Positions 8,159 through 18,510 are shown, counted from the stretch's first letter. The stretch is 39,580 nt of DNA from Burkholderiales bacterium (GCA_020847675.1 JADLBN010000099.1:1-39580); one strand, 5' to 3'. Made by a program: numbers and translations. Notes: a model not told the origin generated them from the letters alone.

Positions 8159-9208
8159 TCAGCGGTCGCGCGGCGACAGCGGCACCGCGCGCACGGTGGC
8201 ACCTTCCTCGATGCCGAGCGCCACGGCTTCGTGCGGCTTGAGCGGGAGCCGGTCCACGCGCGCCGGCGCAATGGCGACGAGTGCGCGGAACTGCCCGAAG
8301 CTGCGGCTGGCGACGAGCCACGGCACGCCGCCGACCGGGTTGTCCGGCACCGGGTCGATCTCGTCGAAGGTCACCGGCAGCACGCGCGAGCGGCGCACCG
8401 CGTCGATGCTGTCCCGGAACGCCTCGACCGTGGGTCCGGCGTCGAAGATGTCGACGTAGCCGTCGTAGCGGAATCCCTCCTGCTCGAGCATCCGTCGCGC
8501 GGGCTCGGTGTCCGCGTGCACCGCGCCGATGGCGTCGCGCGCGGAGGCCGGGAGCAGGTTGACGTAGACCGGGTGCTTGGGCATCAACTCGGCGATGAAC
8601 GCCTTCTGGCCGATGCCGGTCAGGTAATCGGCTGTCGTGTACTCCATCGAGAAGAAGTGCCGGCCGAGGCCTTCCCAGAACGGCGAGCGTCCGCCGGCGT
8701 CGAGTCGCCCGCGCAGTTCGGCGATCACCTTGGCGCCGAAGCGGTCGGCGAACTCGGCGATGAAGAGCAGGCGGCTCTTCGCGATCAGCGGACCGTTGTG
8801 GCCGTGCCGGAAAGCCTGGTCGAGGAACAGCGTGCACAACTCGGTGTGGCCGGTGTGGTCGTTCGCGAGGAACAGCGTGGGCACCGCCGTGTAGACGTCG
8901 AGCGCGCGGGAGGCGTGGACGAGCGTTCCGACGCGGTAGTTGTACCAGGGCTCCTTCAGCCCCACCGCGGCTTCGATCGCGCTGACGCCCACGACGCGCC
9001 GGTCCGCGGTGCCGTGGTCGACGAGGACGAACACGTAGCAGGCGTTCGCGCGCGACGCCGTGCCGGCGAACGACGCGATCGATCGGTCGATCCGCTCGGC
9101 GAGCCGCTCGCGGTTCGCCGGCAGCGTCGTGAGGCCACCGCCGGTGTGTTCCGAGAGGGCGAGGACGGCGGGGAGGTCGTCGCGGGCGATCGGGCGGACG
9201 ACGAACAT
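8159..9208 (-). CDS. astA: Arginine N-succinyltransferase AstA
   Basis: A 349-residue acyltransferase making N2-succinylarginine from succinyl-CoA and arginine, the entry step of the AST pathway. Family blocks are all present: FVVRPIARDDLPAVLALSE at the N-terminus, HTELCTLFLD, SPFWEGLGRHFFSMEY, GQKAFIAELMPKHPVY and the EGFRYDGYVDIFDAGP segment. The ATG at 9208 is chosen because homology begins exactly there; the frame remains open about 24 codons further upstream, but that stretch reads through the REP-like repeat arm and is not protein-like. In Pseudomonas the enzyme has two subunits (AruF and AruG); only one astA copy is seen here. It lies between the repeat and astB. Confidence 0.95.
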   Translation of the reverse strand: MFVVRPIARDDLPAVLALSEHTGGGLTTLPANRERLAERIDRSIASFAGTASRANACYVFVLVDHGTADRRVVGVSAIEAAVGLKEPWYNYRVGTLVHASRALDVYTAVPTLFLANDHTGHTELCTLFLDQAFRHGHNGPLIAKSRLLFIAEFADRFGAKVIAELRGRLDAGGRSPFWEGLGRHFFSMEYTTADYLTGIGQKAFIAELMPKHPVYVNLLPASARDAIGAVHADTEPARRMLEQEGFRYDGYVDIFDAGPTVEAFRDSIDAVRRSRVLPVTFDEIDPVPDNPVGGVPWLVASRSFGQFRALVAIAPARVDRLPLKPHEAVALGIEEGATVRAVPLSPRDR

Positions 9209-9238
9209 GATCGAGGTTGGAGTCGACTGTCGCTGGCG

Positions 9239-9321
9239 ATTCGGAGTCAGAGTCGAATTTCCCTGCAGCGGCGCGCGCAATCGCGGCGACCAGGCAGGGG
9301 AATTCGACTCTGACCCCGAAT
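9239..9321. repeat. REP/MITE-like inverted repeat between astC and astA
   Basis: Two 27-base arms, 9239-9265 and 9295-9321, are reverse complements with two mismatches, separated by a 29-base loop. The arm core reads GGGGTCAGAGTCGAATT on the minus strand side, a motif I recall as a recurrent intergenic repeat of beta- and gammaproteobacteria associated with REP-type tyrosine transposases. Just beyond it, CGAATGGGCTG is directly repeated (9317-9340). The element ends a few bases from the astC stop. It could end or attenuate transcription from astC into astA. Confidence 0.8.
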
Positions 9322-9347
9322 GGGCTGACCGAATGGGCTGTGACCCC

Positions 9348-10658
<1,311 letters not shown>

Positions 10659-10760
10659 TTAGCAGGGATCGCGCCGCACGTGGAGCGCCCGCGGGAATCG
10701 GGTCGAAGTACGGTCAGGCATCGGTCAGTCGCGCGACACGGAGGGTCGCGCAGGGGGTGG

Positions 10761-11108
10761 CTACAGCGCGGCGATCGCCTGGATCTCGATCCGGTAATCG
10801 GGGTTGGCGAGTTTCGCCTCCACCGTGGCGCGCGCGGGCGTCTGCCCCGCGGGCACCCACGCCTCCCACACGGCGTTCATCGCCGCGAAGTCCGACATCG
10901 ACGGCAGGAAGATCGTCGCGGACAGGATCTTGGTCTTGTCGCTGCCGGCCTCGGCGAGCAGGCGGTCGATCGACGCGAGCACCTGCCGCGCCTGCGTGGC
11001 GAGGTCCGCCTTGGGGTCGTCGGCGACCTGCCCGGCGAGGTAGATCGTGTTGCCGTGGACGACCATGTCCGAGAGGCGCTTGCCGACGTGATGGCGCTTG
11101 ATGTGCAT
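10761..11108 (-). CDS. RidA/YjgF/YER057c family protein
   Basis: A 115-residue protein of the reactive-intermediate deaminase family. Arg93 in PARATVEA and Glu108 in YRIEIQA correspond to the residues that hold the imine/enamine substrate carboxylate in active RidA proteins. The overall pattern (ILSATIFLPSMSDFAAMNAVWEAWV) is closest to the YoaB-type subgroup rather than archetypal RidA. Deaminating 2-aminoacrylate or similar imines from PLP enzymes is the known family role, which would fit next to a PLP transaminase. It is on the same strand as the ast genes but separated from astC by about 110 bases. TACAAT on the minus strand (11153-11158) may be its -10. Confidence 0.9.
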   Translation of the reverse strand: MHIKRHHVGKRLSDMVVHGNTIYLAGQVADDPKADLATQARQVLASIDRLLAEAGSDKTKILSATIFLPSMSDFAAMNAVWEAWVPAGQTPARATVEAKLANPDYRIEIQAIAAL

Positions 11109-11200
11109 GAGCGAGGTCCTTGCGTTGCGGCGCGGGGCGCGCGGAAGCGACAATTGTAGGGCCTGCCGGCGTCCGGCGGGCATCCCGGGAAATCGCTACC

Positions 11201-11575
11201 ATGTCCGCACGCCTCGCCCTGACCCTCGGAGCCCTGCTCGGACTCGCCGCAGTCGCATTCGGCGCGCTGGGTGCACACGCGCTCAAGACCCGTCTGTCGC
11301 CGGAAATGGCCGCGGTGTGGCAGACCGCGGTCCAGTACCACGGCTGGCACGCGCTGGCGCTGATCGCCACCGGCCTCGTGCTGGGACAGCGTCCCGGCGC
11401 GACGGCGGTAGGGGTTGCAGGATGGCTGTTCCTCGCCGGCGTCGTGCTGTTTCCGGGCAGCCTCTACGTCCTGGCGCTCACCGGCGCGCGAACCTTCGGC
11501 TGGCTCACGCCGGCGGGCGGCGTCGCGCTCCTGTCGGGATGGGCTGCGCTCGCCTGGGGAGTGTGGCGCGACTGA
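11201..11575 (+). CDS. DUF423 family small membrane protein
   Basis: A 124-residue protein with four predicted membrane segments (about 6-25, 45-63, 72-92 and 98-118). The pattern GALGAHALK near residue 22, AVQYHGWHALAL near residue 43 and LFPGSLYVLALTG near residue 84 identifies the DUF423 family (YgdD-like), whose function is unknown. The ATG is used because it places the first membrane helix at the N-terminus. It stands alone between the divergent RidA-family gene and the convergent Bug receptor gene. Confidence 0.9.
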   Translation: MSARLALTLGALLGLAAVAFGALGAHALKTRLSPEMAAVWQTAVQYHGWHALALIATGLVLGQRPGATAVGVAGWLFLAGVVLFPGSLYVLALTGARTFGWLTPAGGVALLSGWAALAWGVWRD

Positions 11576-11636
11576 CCGAGGCGGCCGTGCCGCACCCTCG
11601 CAGGAGCTTCCCGACGTACCCGCCGGCGCGGGAGCT

Positions 11637-12644
11637 TCAGTCCACCTTCGCGCCGCTCGCCTTCACGATCTTCGCGTACTTGTCGCGCTCCTTCGCGATG
11701 AACGCGGCGAACTCGGCGGGCGTCGTCGGCGACGGCTCCGCGCCCTGCGCCAGCATCTTCTCGCGCACGTCGGGCGAGTTCAGCACCTTGACCACGTCGG
11801 CGTTCCACTTCGCGATCACTTCGGGCGGCGTGCCGGCCGGCGCGAGCAGGCCGAACCAGGTCGAGATGTCGAAGCCGGGCATCCCCGCTTCCGCCATCGT
11901 CGGCAGGTCGGGCGCGAGCTTGCTTCGCTGCGCCGTGGTGACGGCGATCGGCCGCACCGTCCCGCCCTTCACCTGCGCCATAGCGTTCGCGAGGTTGTCG
12001 AACATGAACTGCGTGTCGCCGGCGAGCAGCGCCTGCAGCGCCGGTGCACCGCCCTTGTAGGGGATGTGCATCACGTCGGTGCCGGTGTCGATCTTGAACA
12101 GTTCGCCTGCGAGGTGTCCGGCGCTGCCGTTGCTGCCCGACCCGAAGTTGACCTTGCCGGGGTTCGCCTTCGCGTAGGCGATCAGCTCGGGCAGCGTATG
12201 GATCGGGGACTTGACGCTCACGATCAGCACGTTGGGCGTGATCGCGACGTTGGAGATCGGCGCGAAGTCCTTCGCGGCGTCGTAGGGCATCGTCCTGTAG
12301 AGACTCGGATTGACCGCGTGCGTCGAGAGCGCGCCCATCACGACCGTGTAGCCGTCGGGCGGCGACTTGGCGACCGCGTCGGCGCCGATGTTGCCGCCGG
12401 CCCCCGGCTTGTTCTCGATCACCACCTGCTGGCCCCAGGCTTCCGACAGCTTCTGCGCGATCAGCCGGCCGACGTTGTCGAGCGAGCCGCCGGGCGGGAA
12501 CGGGATGACCAGCTTGACCGGCTTCGACGGGAAGGTCTGGGCGGCGGCTGGAAGCGGAGCAAGGGCCGTCAGGGCGGCACCGAACAGTATGGCGAGCGCG
12601 GTGCCGGTCGAAAGGCGCCGGGCGGATCGGGAACGCGGAGTCAT
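11637..12644 (-). CDS. Tripartite tricarboxylate transporter receptor (Bug/TctC family)
   Basis: A 335-residue periplasmic binding protein. The signal peptide has a hydrophobic core around residues 14-33 and likely cleaves after PAAA (residue 35). FPSKPVKLVIPFPPGGSLDN, IENKPGAGGNIGAD, FGSGSNGSAGHLAGELF, VMHIPYKGGAPALQALL and LLAPAGTPPEV are hallmarks of Bug proteins, which are hugely expanded in Bordetella and related Burkholderiales. They bind carboxylates such as citrate, amino acids or amides for TctAB-type transporters; ligand unknown here. There are no TctA or TctB genes adjacent, the usual situation for orphan Bug proteins. It is divergent from the RND operon, with the shared spacer holding that operon's promoter. 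Confidence 0.94.
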   Translation of the reverse strand: MTPRSRSARRLSTGTALAILFGAALTALAPLPAAAQTFPSKPVKLVIPFPPGGSLDNVGRLIAQKLSEAWGQQVVIENKPGAGGNIGADAVAKSPPDGYTVVMGALSTHAVNPSLYRTMPYDAAKDFAPISNVAITPNVLIVSVKSPIHTLPELIAYAKANPGKVNFGSGSNGSAGHLAGELFKIDTGTDVMHIPYKGGAPALQALLAGDTQFMFDNLANAMAQVKGGTVRPIAVTTAQRSKLAPDLPTMAEAGMPGFDISTWFGLLAPAGTPPEVIAKWNADVVKVLNSPDVREKMLAQGAEPSPTTPAEFAAFIAKERDKYAKIVKASGAKVD

Positions 12645-12710
12645 CGGGAAGGTCTCAGGTCGGTCGGGGGGCGCGAAGATCGGCAGGCACGCACCAGGAG
12701 TCCGCGCGAT

Positions 12711-12739
12711 TTGCCGGGGTTTTCGCTCCAGCCCATAAT
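12711..12739 (+). promoter_or_regulatory. Sigma-70 promoter of the RND efflux operon
   Basis: TTGCCG (12711-12716) and CATAAT (12734-12739) have ideal 17-base spacing, and the -10 matches 5 of 6 consensus bases. Transcription would start near 12746, giving a leader of about 40 bases. Confidence 0.6.
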
Positions 12740-12755
12740 AGCCGTTTTGCCCGGC

Positions 12756-12772
12756 CCGGGTCCGGGACCCGG
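12756..12772 (+). other. Hairpin in the 5' leader of the RND operon
   Basis: CCGGGTC (12756-12762) and GACCCGG (12766-12772) form a seven-pair all-strong stem with a three-base loop, ending 15 bases before the ATG of the adaptor gene. No Shine-Dalgarno-like sequence is visible between hairpin and start. It may influence mRNA stability or translation. Confidence 0.5.
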
Positions 12773-12787
12773 CGCACCGTCGATCCC

Positions 12788-13972
12788 ATGAACAAGCCCG
12801 TAGCCGTCGCCGTCATCGTCGTCCTCGTCGTGGTGGCTGCGGGGAGCGGCTACTGGATGGGGCAGCACAAGATCGCCTCGCTCCCCGGGGCCGGGCAGCC
12901 CCAGGGCGGAGGCGGCCCGATGGCCGCGGGAAATGGACCGGCGGCCCCGATGGCGGTCACGGTCGAAGCGCAGAAAGTCGTCCTGGAGTCGCTTCCTCAG
13001 ACGCTCACGGCGGTCGGGAGCCTGCGTTCCGACGAGTCGATCACCGTGCGGCCCGAGGCCGCCGGCCGCATCAGCGCGATCGGCTTCAAGGAGGGCCAGC
13101 GCGTCGGCAAGGGCGAGACGCTGCTTAAGCTCGACCCGGCGGTCAATGACGCGGAAGTCCAGCAGGCGCGCGCGAACCTGACGCTCGCGAAGTCCAAGTT
13201 CGACCGCGCGGTCGATCTCGCGAAGAGCAACTTCATCTCCGGACAGGCGCGCGACGAGGCGGAGAACAACCTCAAGGTCGCCCAGGCCGCGGCGGCCCTC
13301 GCCGAGGCGAAGCGCGCCAAGATGGAGATCAAGGCCCCGTTCTCCGGGATCATCGGCCTGCGCTCGGTGTCGGTGGGCGATTACGTGAAGGAAGGCACCG
13401 ACATCGTCAACCTCGAGTCGATCGATCCATTGAAGGTCGACTTCCGCGTGCCGGAGGTCTACCTCACGCAGGTCCGCATCGGCCAGCCGCTCTCGATCAC
13501 GCTCGACGCGTTCCCGGGCAAGAGCTACGAGGGCCGGGTGATGGCGGTCAACCCGCTGGTCGACGCGGCCGGCCGCGCGGTGGTGATTCGCGCCCAGATC
13601 CGCAACGCGGACACTTCGCTTCGCCCCGGCATGTTCGCGCGCGTGCGCCTGGTGACCGGAGGCGTCCAGCAGGCGGTCGTCGTGCCCGAGCAGGCGCTCG
13701 TCCCGCAGGGCGAGGACCAGTTCGTGTTCAAGGTCGTGGACGGCAAGGCGCAGCGCTCGCGGGTGGACGTGGGCCAGCGGCGCGACGGCAAGGCCGAGAT
13801 CCTCGACGGCATCGCGGCGGACGACGTCGTCGTGACCGCGGGGCAGCTCAAACTGCGCGACGGTGTCGCGGTGCACGTGGTCGAGTCGGGAGCCGCTCCG
13901 ACGACGGCCGCGGCCGGCGGACCGGGCAAGACTGCGCCCGCGAAGGATGGCGCGACCGCGCCGAAGTCCTGA
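12788..13972 (+). CDS. RND efflux periplasmic adaptor (membrane fusion protein)
   Basis: A 394-residue adaptor that links an RND pump to an outer-membrane channel. A single N-terminal membrane anchor (residues 4-23) has no lipobox cysteine, so it is anchored by a helix, not by lipid. Domain order: first lipoyl half at about 80-115 (PEAAGRISAIGFKEGQRV), alpha-hairpin at about 115-175, second lipoyl half at about 178-212 (IKAPFSGIIGLRSVSVGDYV), beta-barrel at about 212-290, and a membrane-proximal domain to about 365. The tail is a low-complexity Ala/Pro/Lys stretch. It is followed after 12 bases by the pump gene. Family is certain; the exported compound is unknown, and no regulator is adjacent. 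Confidence 0.94.
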   Translation: MNKPVAVAVIVVLVVVAAGSGYWMGQHKIASLPGAGQPQGGGGPMAAGNGPAAPMAVTVEAQKVVLESLPQTLTAVGSLRSDESITVRPEAAGRISAIGFKEGQRVGKGETLLKLDPAVNDAEVQQARANLTLAKSKFDRAVDLAKSNFISGQARDEAENNLKVAQAAAALAEAKRAKMEIKAPFSGIIGLRSVSVGDYVKEGTDIVNLESIDPLKVDFRVPEVYLTQVRIGQPLSITLDAFPGKSYEGRVMAVNPLVDAAGRAVVIRAQIRNADTSLRPGMFARVRLVTGGVQQAVVVPEQALVPQGEDQFVFKVVDGKAQRSRVDVGQRRDGKAEILDGIAADDVVVTAGQLKLRDGVAVHVVESGAAPTTAAAGGPGKTAPAKDGATAPKS

Positions 13973-13984
13973 CCGGAGTTCTCC

Positions 13985-16900
13985 TTGCAGCTTCTCGAGA
14001 TCTGCATCCGGCGGCCCGTCTTCGCGACGGTGCTGTCGCTGATCATCCTGCTGATCGGGCTCATCTCCTACACGCGCCTGTCGGTGCGCGAGTATCCGCG
14101 CATCGACGAGCCGGTGGTCTCGGTCAACACCACCTATCGCGGCGCCTCGGCCGAGGTGGTCGAGTCGCAGGTGACCAAGATCCTCGAGGACTCGCTCGCC
14201 GGCATCGAGGGCGTCGAGCTGATGACCTCGCAGAGCCGCTCCGAGCAGAGCCGGATCAATGTCCGCTTCACGCTCCAGCGCGACCCGGATTCGGCGGCGG
14301 CGGACGTGCGCGACAAGGTGTCCCGCGTGCGCGCGCGACTGCCCGACACGATCGACGAACCGGTGATCGCGAAGGTCGAGGCCGACTCGCAGCCGGTCAT
14401 CTACATCGCCGTGCAGGCGGGGTCGCTCTCGGCGCTCGAGGCGTCCGACTACGTGAAGCGCTACGTGCAGCCGCGGCTGTCGGTCCTGCCCGGTGCGTCC
14501 GACGTGCGCATCTTCGGCGAGCGGCAGGTCTCGATGCGCATCAACCTCGACCGCACGCGACTCGCCGCCTACCGGCTCACCGTGCAGGACGTCGAGGACG
14601 CGATCCGGCGCCAGAACGCCGAGATTCCGGCCGGCCGGATCGAGTCGCAGGCGCGCGAGTTCACGGTGGTCGCCGAGACCGACGTGCGCACCCCGGAGCA
14701 GTTCAACGACATCATCGTCGCCAACGTCGGCGGCTACCCGGTCCGCATCCGCGACCTCGGCAGCGCCGAGATCGGTGCGGCCAACGAGCGCACGATCTCC
14801 CGCTACAACGGCAAGCCCTCGCTCAACATCGGCGTGATCAAGCAGGCGGTCGCCAACCCGCTCGAGCTGTCGAAGGCGGTCCGGGCCGAGGTCGCGCACA
14901 TCAACGAGACCCTGCCGCCGGGCATGAAGCTCGTGATCGCGTACGACACCGCCGTGTTCATCGAGCGTTCGATCCAGTCGGTGTTCGAGACCATCTTCGA
15001 GGCGGTCGTGCTGGTCGTGCTGGTGATCTTCTTCTTCCTGCGGAGCCTGCGGGCGACGATCATCCCGATCGTGACCATCCCGGTGTCGCTGATCGGCGCT
15101 TTCGGGGTGATGTACGCGATGGGCTTCACCATCAACACGCTGACGCTCCTGTCGATGGTGCTCGCCATCGGGCTGGTGGTCGACGACGCGATCGTGATGC
15201 TGGAGAACATCTTCCGGCACATCGAGGCAGGCATGCCGCGGCGTCAGGCGGCGATCGAGGGCGCGCGGGAGATCGGTTTCGCCATCGTCGCGATGACGCT
15301 GACGCTGGCCTCGGTGTTCGCCCCGCTCGCGTTCGCGACCGGCAGGACCGGCCGCCTGTTCATCGAGTTCGCGCTCACGCTCGCGGGCGCGGTGATGGTG
15401 TCCGGGTTCGTGGCGCTGACGCTCTCGCCGATGATGTGCTCGCTCCTGCTGCGGCACCAGGAGAGGCACTCGTGGATCTACAACCTGATCGAGGGCTGGA
15501 TCGTCGCGCTCACGCGCGGGTACCGGCGCGCGCTGGTCTGGACGCTCGCCCATCGCTGGATCGTGGTCGTCGCGTGGCTCGGCGTGCTCGGCACGGGCGC
15601 GGTGCTGTTCACGAGCCTCAAGAGCGAGCTCGCGCCGATCGAGGATCGCGGCATCGTCTTCGGGCTGGTCAGCGCGCCGCAGGGCTCGACTCCCCAGTAC
15701 ACGGCCGACATGATCCGGCCGATCGAACGCATGTTCGACGAGATCCCGGAGGCCGCTGCGTACACGGCGATCGCCGGCTTCCCGACCGTCGCCGACGGCA
15801 CCGCGGTGCTGAGGCTCAAGCCGTGGGAAGAACGCAGCAAGAAGCAGCAGCAGATCACCAACGAGCTGCGACCGAAGATGCAGCAGATTCCCGGCGCGAT
15901 CGCGTTTCCGCTCAACCCGCCGTCGCTCGGACAGTCGTTCCGGTCGACGCCGATCGATTTCGTGCTGATGTCGCAGGTGCCGTACCCCGAACTGCAGCGG
16001 TTGACTGACCGCTTCCTCGACGAGGCCCGCAAGTACCCGGGCATCCAGAACCTGCAGATCGACCTGCGCCTCAATTCGCCCGAGGTGCGCGTCCGCATCA
16101 ACCGCGACAAGCTCTCCGACATCGGCATCAACGTCGACACGGTGGGCCGGACGCTCGAGACGATGCTGGGCGGGCGCCAGGTGACGCGCTTCAAGAAGGA
16201 CGGCGAGCAGTACGACGTGATCGTGCAGGTCGCGCCGGTCGACCGCTCGACGCCGGCGGACATCAGCCAGATCTACGTGCGCGCCCGCGACGGCAGCATG
16301 GTGCAGCTCTCCAACATCGTCGACGTGAGGGAAGGGGTCGCGCCGCAGTCGCTCAACCACTTCAACCGGCTGCGGGCGGTCAAGGTGACCGGCACACTGG
16401 CGCCCGGCACCTCGATCGACGAAGCGCTGAAGGCGATGGAGGCCGCGGCGAGGGCGGTGCTTCCCAACACGGTGCAGACCGACGTCGACGGGCCGTCGCG
16501 CGAGTTCCGGAAGTCCGGAGGGGAGATCTACTTCACCTTCGTGCTGGCGCTCCTGTTCATCTACCTCGTGCTCTCCGCGCAGTTCGAGAGCTTCGCCTCG
16601 CCGTTCGTGATCATGCTCTCGGTGCCGCTGTCGATGACCGGCGCGCTGCTGACGCTGTGGTTGCTCGGCGGGACGCTCAACATCTACAGCCAGGTGGGAC
16701 TCGTGACGCTCGTCGGCCTCATCACCAAGCACGGAATCCTGATCGTCGAGTTCAGCAACCAGCTACGGGACAAGGGCGAAGAGCTGGTCGAGGCGGTGGT
16801 CAACGCCTCCGAACTGCGCCTGCGCCCGATCCTGATGACCACCGGCGCGATGGTGCTGGGGGCGCTCCCGCTCGCGACCGCGGCGGGCGCCGGCGCCGAA

Positions 16901-17074
16901 TCGCGCATGCCGATCGGCCTGGTGATCGTCGGGGGCATGACCTTCGGCACGCTCCTCACGCTGTTCGTCGTGCCTACCGCGTACACACTGATCGCCCGGC
17001 GCCGTCGCGCCGCCGAGGTCGCGCCCGCTCCCGCCGCGCAGCCGCCGATTCCGGCGACCGGACACGCCGATTGA
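13985..17074 (+). CDS. RND multidrug efflux transporter, HAE-1 (AcrB/MexF-like) permease
   Basis: A 1,029-residue inner-membrane proton-driven exporter with the usual twelve membrane helices and two large periplasmic loops (about residues 33-335 and 555-860). The proton-relay acidic pair is present in TM4, Asp400-Asp401 in GLVVDDAIVMLENIFRHIE. The first helix CIRRPVFATVLSLIILLIGLI and the ALATAAGAGAES-like block near the C-terminus are family-typical. The TTG start, seven bases after a GGAG in the spacer, gives the expected short cytosolic N-terminus. It forms a two-gene operon with the adaptor; no outer-membrane factor (TolC/OprM type) follows, so it probably borrows one. Substrates cannot be predicted. 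Confidence 0.95.
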   Translation: MQLLEICIRRPVFATVLSLIILLIGLISYTRLSVREYPRIDEPVVSVNTTYRGASAEVVESQVTKILEDSLAGIEGVELMTSQSRSEQSRINVRFTLQRDPDSAAADVRDKVSRVRARLPDTIDEPVIAKVEADSQPVIYIAVQAGSLSALEASDYVKRYVQPRLSVLPGASDVRIFGERQVSMRINLDRTRLAAYRLTVQDVEDAIRRQNAEIPAGRIESQAREFTVVAETDVRTPEQFNDIIVANVGGYPVRIRDLGSAEIGAANERTISRYNGKPSLNIGVIKQAVANPLELSKAVRAEVAHINETLPPGMKLVIAYDTAVFIERSIQSVFETIFEAVVLVVLVIFFFLRSLRATIIPIVTIPVSLIGAFGVMYAMGFTINTLTLLSMVLAIGLVVDDAIVMLENIFRHIEAGMPRRQAAIEGAREIGFAIVAMTLTLASVFAPLAFATGRTGRLFIEFALTLAGAVMVSGFVALTLSPMMCSLLLRHQERHSWIYNLIEGWIVALTRGYRRALVWTLAHRWIVVVAWLGVLGTGAVLFTSLKSELAPIEDRGIVFGLVSAPQGSTPQYTADMIRPIERMFDEIPEAAAYTAIAGFPTVADGTAVLRLKPWEERSKKQQQITNELRPKMQQIPGAIAFPLNPPSLGQSFRSTPIDFVLMSQVPYPELQRLTDRFLDEARKYPGIQNLQIDLRLNSPEVRVRINRDKLSDIGINVDTVGRTLETMLGGRQVTRFKKDGEQYDVIVQVAPVDRSTPADISQIYVRARDGSMVQLSNIVDVREGVAPQSLNHFNRLRAVKVTGTLAPGTSIDEALKAMEAAARAVLPNTVQTDVDGPSREFRKSGGEIYFTFVLALLFIYLVLSAQFESFASPFVIMLSVPLSMTGALLTLWLLGGTLNIYSQVGLVTLVGLITKHGILIVEFSNQLRDKGEELVEAVVNASELRLRPILMTTGAMVLGALPLATAAGAGAESRMPIGLVIVGGMTFGTLLTLFVVPTAYTLIARRRRAAEVAPAPAAQPPIPATGHAD

Positions 17075-17116
17075 CCAGCCGGCGAGCGGGGACTCGTCGC
17101 CGGGCGCAACCTGTCC

Positions 17117-17170
17117 TAGAATCGCCCCCGTACCAGGGCGGACTGCCCGGACACGCACCATCCAAGGAGG
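17117..17170 (+). promoter_or_regulatory. Candidate -10 element and strong ribosome-binding site for ugpB
   Basis: TAGAAT at 17117-17122 is a likely -10 but has no convincing -35. AAGGAGG at 17164-17170, four bases before the ATG, is one of the strongest Shine-Dalgarno sequences in the window. I see no clear Pho box, although ugp operons are phosphate-regulated in E. coli. Confidence 0.45.
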
Positions 17171-17174
17171 AACC

Positions 17175-18503
17175 ATGACGCATCGCCCCGCACGCCTCGT
17201 CCGCGTCGCGCTCGCCGCCCTCTTGGCCGGCCTCGCGACGGCCGCGCAGGCCCAGACCGAGATCCAGTGGTGGCATTCGATGGGCGGCGCCCTGGGCCAG
17301 AAGCTCAACGCGCTCGCCGACAAGTTCAACGCGAGCCAGAAGGACTACAAGGTCGTGCCGGTCTACAAGGGGAGCTACCCCGAGTCGCTGACCGCCACGA
17401 TCGCCGCCTATCGCGCCGGCAAGGCGCCGCACATCGTGCAGGTGTTCGAGGTCGGCACCGCGACGATGATGGCGGCCGGGCAAGCGATCGTTCCGGTCGC
17501 CAAGGTGATGGCCGACGCGAAGGAGCCGTTCAACCCGAAGTCCTACCTGCCTGCGGTCGCCGGCTACTACACCGACCGCAACGGCAACATGCTGTCGTTC
17601 CCGTTCAACAGCTCGACCGTCGTCCTGTACGTGAACCGCGACGCGTTCAAGAAGGCGGGACTCGACCCGGACAAGGCACCGAAGACCTGGAAGGAGCTCA
17701 ACGCCTTCGCGCTGCAGCTCAAGGTGCGCGGGCAGGAGTGCGCCTACACGAGCGGCTGGCCGTCCTGGATGCACATCGAGAACTTCAGCGCCTGGCACAA
17801 CGTGCCGATGGGCACGAGACAGAACGGGATGCTCGGCCTGGATACCAAGTTCGTGTTCAATTCGCCGCTCCACGTCCGCCACCTGACGATGCTGGGCCAG
17901 ATGGCGAAGCGCGGCGCGTTCACCTACGCCGGCCGGACCAACCAGGCCGAGGCGAAGTTCGCGAGCGGCGAGTGCGCGATGCTGACCTCCTCCACCGGCG
18001 CGCAGGCCAATTTCCGCCAGAACGCCAAATTCGACTGGTCGGTGAACTTCATCCCCTATCACGACGACGTGAAGGGCGCGCCGCAGAACTCGATCATCGG
18101 CGGAGCGTCGCTGTGGGTGATGGGCGGCCACAAGCCGGCCGAGTACAAGGGCGTGGCGAGGTTCTTCTCGTTCCTGTCGCGGCCCGAGATCCAGATGGAG
18201 TGGCACACCGGCACCGGCTACGTGCCGATCACGATGGCGGCCTACGAGATGACCCGCAAGTCGGGCTTCTACGACAAGAACCCCGGCGCCGACATCGCGG
18301 TCAAGCAGCTCACCTACAAGCCGCCGACCGAGAACTCGAAGGGCCTGCGCTTCGGCAACTTCGTGCAGGGGCGCGAGGTGATCGAGGAGGAGATGGAGGC
18401 GGTGTTCGCCGGCAAGAAGGACGCGAAGACCGCGCTCGACGACGCTGTGCGCCGCGGCAACGAGATCCTGCGCAAGTTCGAGGCCGCCAACAAGGGAAGA
18501 TAG
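17175..18503 (+). CDS. ugpB: sn-Glycerol-3-phosphate ABC transporter, periplasmic binding protein UgpB
   Basis: A 442-residue solute receptor (SBP_bac_1) delivering glycerol-3-phosphate, or glycerophosphodiesters, to the UgpAE permease. Signal peptide with core at residues 8-22 and likely cleavage after AQA (residue 26). The mature start [25 protein letters not shown], the region [25 protein letters not shown], and the [10 protein letters not shown] block near residue 310 are characteristic of UgpB. It is the first gene of a complete ugpBAECQ operon in the same order as in E. coli, which makes the assignment firm. A stable hairpin follows the stop, before ugpA, as expected for an operon that makes more receptor than permease. 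Confidence 0.95.
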   Translation: MTHRPARLVRVALAALLAGLATAAQAQTEIQWWHSMGGALGQKLNALADKFNASQKDYKVVPVYKGSYPESLTATIAAYRAGKAPHIVQVFEVGTATMMAAGQAIVPVAKVMADAKEPFNPKSYLPAVAGYYTDRNGNMLSFPFNSSTVVLYVNRDAFKKAGLDPDKAPKTWKELNAFALQLKVRGQECAYTSGWPSWMHIENFSAWHNVPMGTRQNGMLGLDTKFVFNSPLHVRHLTMLGQMAKRGAFTYAGRTNQAEAKFASGECAMLTSSTGAQANFRQNAKFDWSVNFIPYHDDVKGAPQNSIIGGASLWVMGGHKPAEYKGVARFFSFLSRPEIQMEWHTGTGYVPITMAAYEMTRKSGFYDKNPGADIAVKQLTYKPPTENSKGLRFGNFVQGREVIEEEMEAVFAGKKDAKTALDDAVRRGNEILRKFEAANKGR

Positions 18504-18510
18504 TCCCGCG

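Noticed and set aside
12641-16732. A 1,363-codon open frame on the minus strand across the RND operon
   Set aside because: It is the antisense shadow of two well-identified genes. Its product is a monotonous Arg/His/Asp/Glu-rich sequence with no domain, as expected when a high-GC coding strand is read backwards.
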